The notes under the pieces were generated by a model. That model made no database searches. It saw only the letters and a list, made by a program, of their open reading frames with translations, and had not been told where the DNA came from. Shown here one piece after another: positions 13,748 through 17,151 of a DNA stretch of 17,151 bases (the first letter of the stretch is position 1; the number at the start of each line of letters is the position of its first letter). The translations under genes and the position numbers were made by a program. Source of the stretch: an uncultured Lachnospiraceae bacterium (GTDB lineage Bacteria > Bacillota > Clostridia > Lachnospirales > Lachnospiraceae); the NCBI GenBank assembly GCA_910585555.1, contig CAJUFU010000066.1, positions 1-17,151 on the forward strand, read 5' to 3'.

Positions 13748-16018
13748 TCATACAAGCATATTCAGCTTATCCACGATTGCCTGTATGTCCGCCATGCTCA
13801 CATTACCCCCAAAGCTGACCGCACCCCGAAGCGGCGTGAATCTCGCCATCGCTTCGCTCATCTCACTGGAAATCGCTTCACTAGCCATACTGCTTTCCTC
13901 TCCTGCCGCAGAGAAAATATCACTTTTTAGAAGCTCTTTTACAATTTCTCTGGCTCTCGGGTCCTTCAATACATCTCCCATAATCGTATCTGTTGTATAT
14001 ACAAAAGGAAGCTCTACGGTGGATTCTACGCTGACTTCTTTCGTCAATACAATGTCCCTGGAGGATTTTCCAATCATGATATCAAACACACCCGTTTCCA
14101 CATGCCAGTCATGTATTCTCACACTGTAATAAGCAAACGCTCTCTTATCCAATGTGAAAGTCACCGTCTTCGTCTCACCGGGCAAAAGCTCCACTTTCGC
14201 AAAATCCCGCAGTTCCTTTACCGGTCTGATCACCGTGCTTTCCCGATCTGCCACATAAAGCTGTACTACCTCTTTTCCGGCCATCTTGCCGGTATTAGTC
14301 ACATCTACGGATACTTTCATGATATCCGTATCCTTCATCTGCTCTTTATCCGTTCTCAGATTAGAATAAGCAAAAGTAGTATAGGAGAGCCCGTGCCCAA
14401 ATGGGAAAAGTACATCCATTTTCTTCTTATCATAATAGCGGTAACCTACAAAAATACCCTCACGATATTCCACCACATCGCCTTCGCCGATGTAAGAAAG
14501 ATAAGACGGATTATCTTCCAATTTCAGAGGAAAAGTCTCGGGCAGCTTCGCGCTGGGATTCACTTTCCCAAACAATATATCGCAGACTGCGCCGCCCACA
14601 GCCTGTCCGCCAAGATAAGCTTCCAAGATACCCTTCACCTGTCCGACCCAGGGCATCTCCACCGGCGAACCATTGTGCAGCACTACCACCGTGTTCGGCT
14701 GAACCTCCGCCACCTGACGAATCAACTCATTTTGACACATAGGCATTGCCATATGCTCCCTGTCAAACCCTTCCGACTCAAAAGCATCCGGAAGCCCTGC
14801 AAAGATAACTGCTGCCTTCGCCTTCTTCGCCGCCTCCACAGCCTCGACAAGCAGTTTCTCATCCGTTTTGTCTTCCTTATCATCAAATCCCTGCACATAA
14901 GTGACATTTCCCATGTCCTTTGCCACATCCCATGCCGACGTGACCTTATGGCTATTAATGTGAGAACTGCCTCCGCCCTGATAGCGCGGCGTCTTGGCAT
15001 ATTTACCGATAAAGACAACTTCGTCCTTCTCAGCCAGAGGAAGCACCCCTTCATTTTTCAGAAGAACAATCGTCTCCTGTGCCACTTTACGGGCCATCTC
15101 ATGGTCTTTGTCCCGATCAAATTCTGCACTTCGATCCCGATTTTCCTCATAGTGAAACACCACATTCAAAATACGCTCCACAGCCGTATCCAACACACTC
15201 TCTTCAAGTTCCCCGCTCTGTACGGCTCCCACAATCAGCCGGTCATTGGCTCCCATGGACGAAGGCATTTCCAAATCCAGCCCTGCCTTCAAATCCTCCA
15301 CACGGTTGTTGACCGCACCCCAATCACTCATCACGTACCCTTCAAATCCCCATTCGTCCCGCAGGACCTCCGTCAGATACTTATGATTCTGGGCTGCATA
15401 AGTTCCATTGATCTTATTATAGGAACACATCACCGTCCAAGGTTTTTCTTTCCTGACCGCACCCTCAAAAGCCGCCAGATAAATCTCCCGCAGCGTCCGT
15501 TCGTCAACCCTGGAATCCGAGGACATCCTTCGGGTCTCCTGATTATTAGCCAGAAAATGCTTAATGCTTGTGCCTACCTGCCTGCTCTGCACCCCATGAA
15601 TCAAAGCGCCAGCCATCTCACTGGCCAAGAGCGGGTCCTCGGAATAGTATTCAAAGTTCCGTCCACATAAGGGAGAGCGCTTGATGTTGACCGCCGGGCC
15701 TAAGATTACACTCACACCCTCGGCCTGGCACTCTGCGCCCAGCGTCTCGCCCATCTGCACCAAAAGCTCCCTGTTAAAAGAAGCAGCCGTACCGCATCCT
15801 GCCGGAAAACACACTGCCTTGATACTGTCGTTGACTCCTAAATGATCTCCCTCCTGGTCTTGCTTGCGCAGTCCGTGAGGTCCGTCGGACACCATACTTG
15901 CAGGAATCCCCAGACGCTCCACCGCCTTCGTGTGCCAGAAATCCGCACCGGAACACATCGAAGCCTTCTCCTCCAGCGTCATCTTCGATATGATCTCCCT
16001 GATCTTGTCTGCTGTCAT
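13748..16018 (-). CDS. Glycoside hydrolase family 3 (beta-glucosidase-like)
   Basis: A 756-residue family 3 glycoside hydrolase that releases terminal sugars from beta-linked oligosaccharides. Seen: N-terminal barrel with SDGPHG (44-49), NFEYYSEDP (121-129), KHF plus NNQETRR (153-164) and nucleophile Asp232 in YVMSDWG; an alpha/beta sandwich domain from about 310 with LLKNEGVLPL and ESEGFDRE (414-421; a likely acid/base glutamate); FGHGLSYTTF; then a fibronectin III-like domain (about 565-650, GKEVVQLYVAD). About 100 further residues follow with no assigned fold. There is no signal peptide, so it is cytosolic and acts on imported oligosaccharides. ATG 16018 has AGGAGG 7 nt upstream; the upstream ATG at 16042 has none. 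Beta-glucosidase is the default; beta-xylosidase or other specificities are possible. No transporter or regulator gene lies nearby. Confidence 0.93.
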   Translation of the reverse strand: MTADKIREIISKMTLEEKASMCSGADFWHTKAVERLGIPASMVSDGPHGLRKQDQEGDHLGVNDSIKAVCFPAGCGTAASFNRELLVQMGETLGAECQAEGVSVILGPAVNIKRSPLCGRNFEYYSEDPLLASEMAGALIHGVQSRQVGTSIKHFLANNQETRRMSSDSRVDERTLREIYLAAFEGAVRKEKPWTVMCSYNKINGTYAAQNHKYLTEVLRDEWGFEGYVMSDWGAVNNRVEDLKAGLDLEMPSSMGANDRLIVGAVQSGELEESVLDTAVERILNVVFHYEENRDRSAEFDRDKDHEMARKVAQETIVLLKNEGVLPLAEKDEVVFIGKYAKTPRYQGGGSSHINSHKVTSAWDVAKDMGNVTYVQGFDDKEDKTDEKLLVEAVEAAKKAKAAVIFAGLPDAFESEGFDREHMAMPMCQNELIRQVAEVQPNTVVVLHNGSPVEMPWVGQVKGILEAYLGGQAVGGAVCDILFGKVNPSAKLPETFPLKLEDNPSYLSYIGEGDVVEYREGIFVGYRYYDKKKMDVLFPFGHGLSYTTFAYSNLRTDKEQMKDTDIMKVSVDVTNTGKMAGKEVVQLYVADRESTVIRPVKELRDFAKVELLPGETKTVTFTLDKRAFAYYSVRIHDWHVETGVFDIMIGKSSRDIVLTKEVSVESTVELPFVYTTDTIMGDVLKDPRAREIVKELLKSDIFSAAGEESSMASEAISSEMSEAMARFTPLRGAVSFGGNVSMADIQAIVDKLNMLV

Positions 16019-16163
16019 GTTATAACCCTCCTGTATCCTCATTGTGCTGCCATATTCATATACCTATGCTGTCTGTCTTACTGTATATGAAACGGCCGCT
16101 CTCTTCTTATACCCTTAGTGTAACACGACTGACCATATCTTCCTATATCTTTTCTGCTTGATT

Positions 16164-16340
16164 TTAATCTTCAAATACTTTTCTGCACGCTTCCTTTGCC
16201 TGCTCATATGATAGAGCAAATTCTTCTACCAGTTTCTCCTGAATCTCAGAGATAGTACACTGCTTTGATAGTTTGGCAATCCTCCGGGTAATTGATAATT
16301 CTCTCTGCGCTTCTTCTCGTCCCTCTTGTCTGCCCTTTTC
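16164..16340 (-). pseudogene. Orphan C-terminal open fragment, Rpn/PD-(D/E)XK-like tail
   Basis: A reading frame of 58 residues, open from just after a TAA at 16341-16343 to a TAA at 16164-16166, has no start codon. It begins EKGRQEGREEAQREL and continues as charged helical sequence ending YEQAKEACRKVFED. Repeated EGREE-type runs followed by a short helical tail are common at the C-termini of Rpn-type PD-(D/E)XK transposase/nuclease proteins and related families. If so, this is the end of such a gene whose 5' part has been lost at a junction with the integrase remnant. The match is by eye and weak; it could be chance. Confidence 0.35.
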
Positions 16341-17105
16341 TTAATGTCCATCCCATTATCGATACAATTTGTGGCGAAGGTGTGCCGCAGTGTATGGAAG
16401 TTATAAGAAGGGGCATTGATGGTTTGCAGGTAACGTTTAAAATGATTCTGGTATGTACGGGGTTCCATAGGCTTGTGGGCGCACAGCACGTATCCTTGCT
16501 CTGTTTTTCTGAAATGTGCAAGAATCTGTAACAAGCTGTCAGATATTGGAATCTCCCGATTGGAGAAAGAGCTTTTGGGCGGTGTTTCTAATAAAGCTGT
16601 TTTTTGAAACCCATCTTTGCTCTCGATTCTCTGTACCGTTCTGTTTACGTGAAGTATCTTTTGTTCTATATCAATATCTTCCCATTTCAAGGCACATACT
16701 TCACCCAGCCTGAGTCCGGTAGACAGGCATAGGAATATCCCTGCTTTAGAAATGTCCATATTGTTATGCAGAAACTGCATATATGTCCAGAGCAGCTATT
16801 TTATTTTGAATATGATTGTTTGTGACCTGAGTAAGTTTGTCGTTAGAAAAAAGAGCTTGGATATGACATTGATATAGACTCTTATACTTGACATAAGTAG
16901 AATATTTTCTGGTCCGTTCTATCTTTTCAAGCCATTCTTCCATAAGAGAACATAAGTTGATATTATCAGACACTTTTTCTTTGTTTGCGGCTGGCTTCTT
17001 ACCGGAGTCTGTTATGGGATTGTACTCTGCATGAACAATATTTACTAATTTTTCTTTTACTTCGCCGTATGATTTCCCATAAATAGAGCGGTATCGTTTC
17101 CAATG
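16341..17105 (-). pseudogene. Degenerate tyrosine recombinase/phage integrase
   Basis: Remains of a tyrosine integrase. The first frame is readable from 17105 to 16764: WKRYRSIYGKSYGEVKEKL (end of an arm-type DNA-binding domain), then a SAM-like core-binding segment (EEWLEKIERTRKYSTYVKY) that stops after VTNNHIQNKIAALD. A TGA (17108-17106) precedes it. In another frame, from about 16780, the catalytic domain resumes with NMDISKAGIFLCLSTGLRLGEV (first catalytic Arg in GLRLGEV) and reaches HTLRHTFA (His and second Arg). The linking part of the core domain is missing, so there is a deletion with a frame change, and the end carrying LGH and the catalytic Tyr is replaced by unrelated sequence after NGMDIK. 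It cannot be active. It looks like the footprint of a lost conjugative element or prophage; no attachment repeat or tRNA is visible. Confidence 0.85.
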
Positions 17106-17151
17106 TCATTTAGATAAGGACAACATTGCAGTTAGGATTCTTTTTACAGCG

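Noticed and set aside
14102..15670. A 522-codon open frame on the plus strand
   Set aside because: It lies wholly opposite the GH3 gene, has no ribosome site or recognisable motif, and its His/Arg/Leu-rich content is typical of an antisense shadow.
1..17151. CRISPR array, tRNA, rRNA, toxin-antitoxin or defence genes
   Set aside because: No regularly spaced repeats, cloverleaf-like sequences or recognisable defence proteins were seen on either strand.

Overview
The window looks like chromosome from a Gram-positive, Firmicutes/Clostridia-type bacterium, most likely a member of the Lachnospiraceae. That placement is inferred from gene content and order (hprK, a Crh-type HPr paralogue, whiA, rapZ, murB and a ROK glucokinase in one cluster), strong AGGAGG-type ribosome binding sites, and mid-range base composition. 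Nearly everything is on the minus strand. The only clear plus-strand gene is pyrG.

Reading the minus strand from right to left: (1) 17105-16164 is a decayed mobile-element remnant. It is a tyrosine integrase with an internal deletion and a lost C-terminus, joined to a short open tail that resembles PD-(D/E)XK (Rpn-like) transposase tails. (2) 16018-12851 holds a cytosolic family 3 glycoside hydrolase followed, 51 bp later, by a membrane-anchored LysM protein of unknown role. (3) pyrG (CTP synthase) runs the opposite way at 11083-12699. A 324-bp divergent intergenic region, with candidate promoters and a hairpin leader, separates it from ftsH. (4) ftsH ends at a strong hairpin, and uvrC follows with its own terminator. 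(5) hprK and a ROK glucokinase form a two-gene unit with a structured leader. (6) After another hairpin comes the tightly spaced murB-rapZ-whiA-crh unit, closed by a clear terminator. (7) A YegS-type diacylglycerol kinase family gene ends the window.

The coherent biology is carbon sensing linked to envelope growth. HPrK phosphorylates Ser46 of HPr-type proteins in response to glycolytic state. The HPr paralogue encoded about 4 kb downstream keeps Ser46 but has Glu in place of the catalytic His15, so it should be a regulator only, as Crh is in Bacillus. A glucokinase, a peptidoglycan precursor enzyme (MurB), RapZ, and WhiA sit between them.

I find no CRISPR array, tRNA, rRNA, defence system or intact mobile element, and no convincing wholly new system. 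The best leads are small: the Glu15 HPr paralogue, an Arg in the RapZ P-loop, the structured hprK and pyrG leaders, the unusual FtsH termini, and the chimeric integrase remnant.
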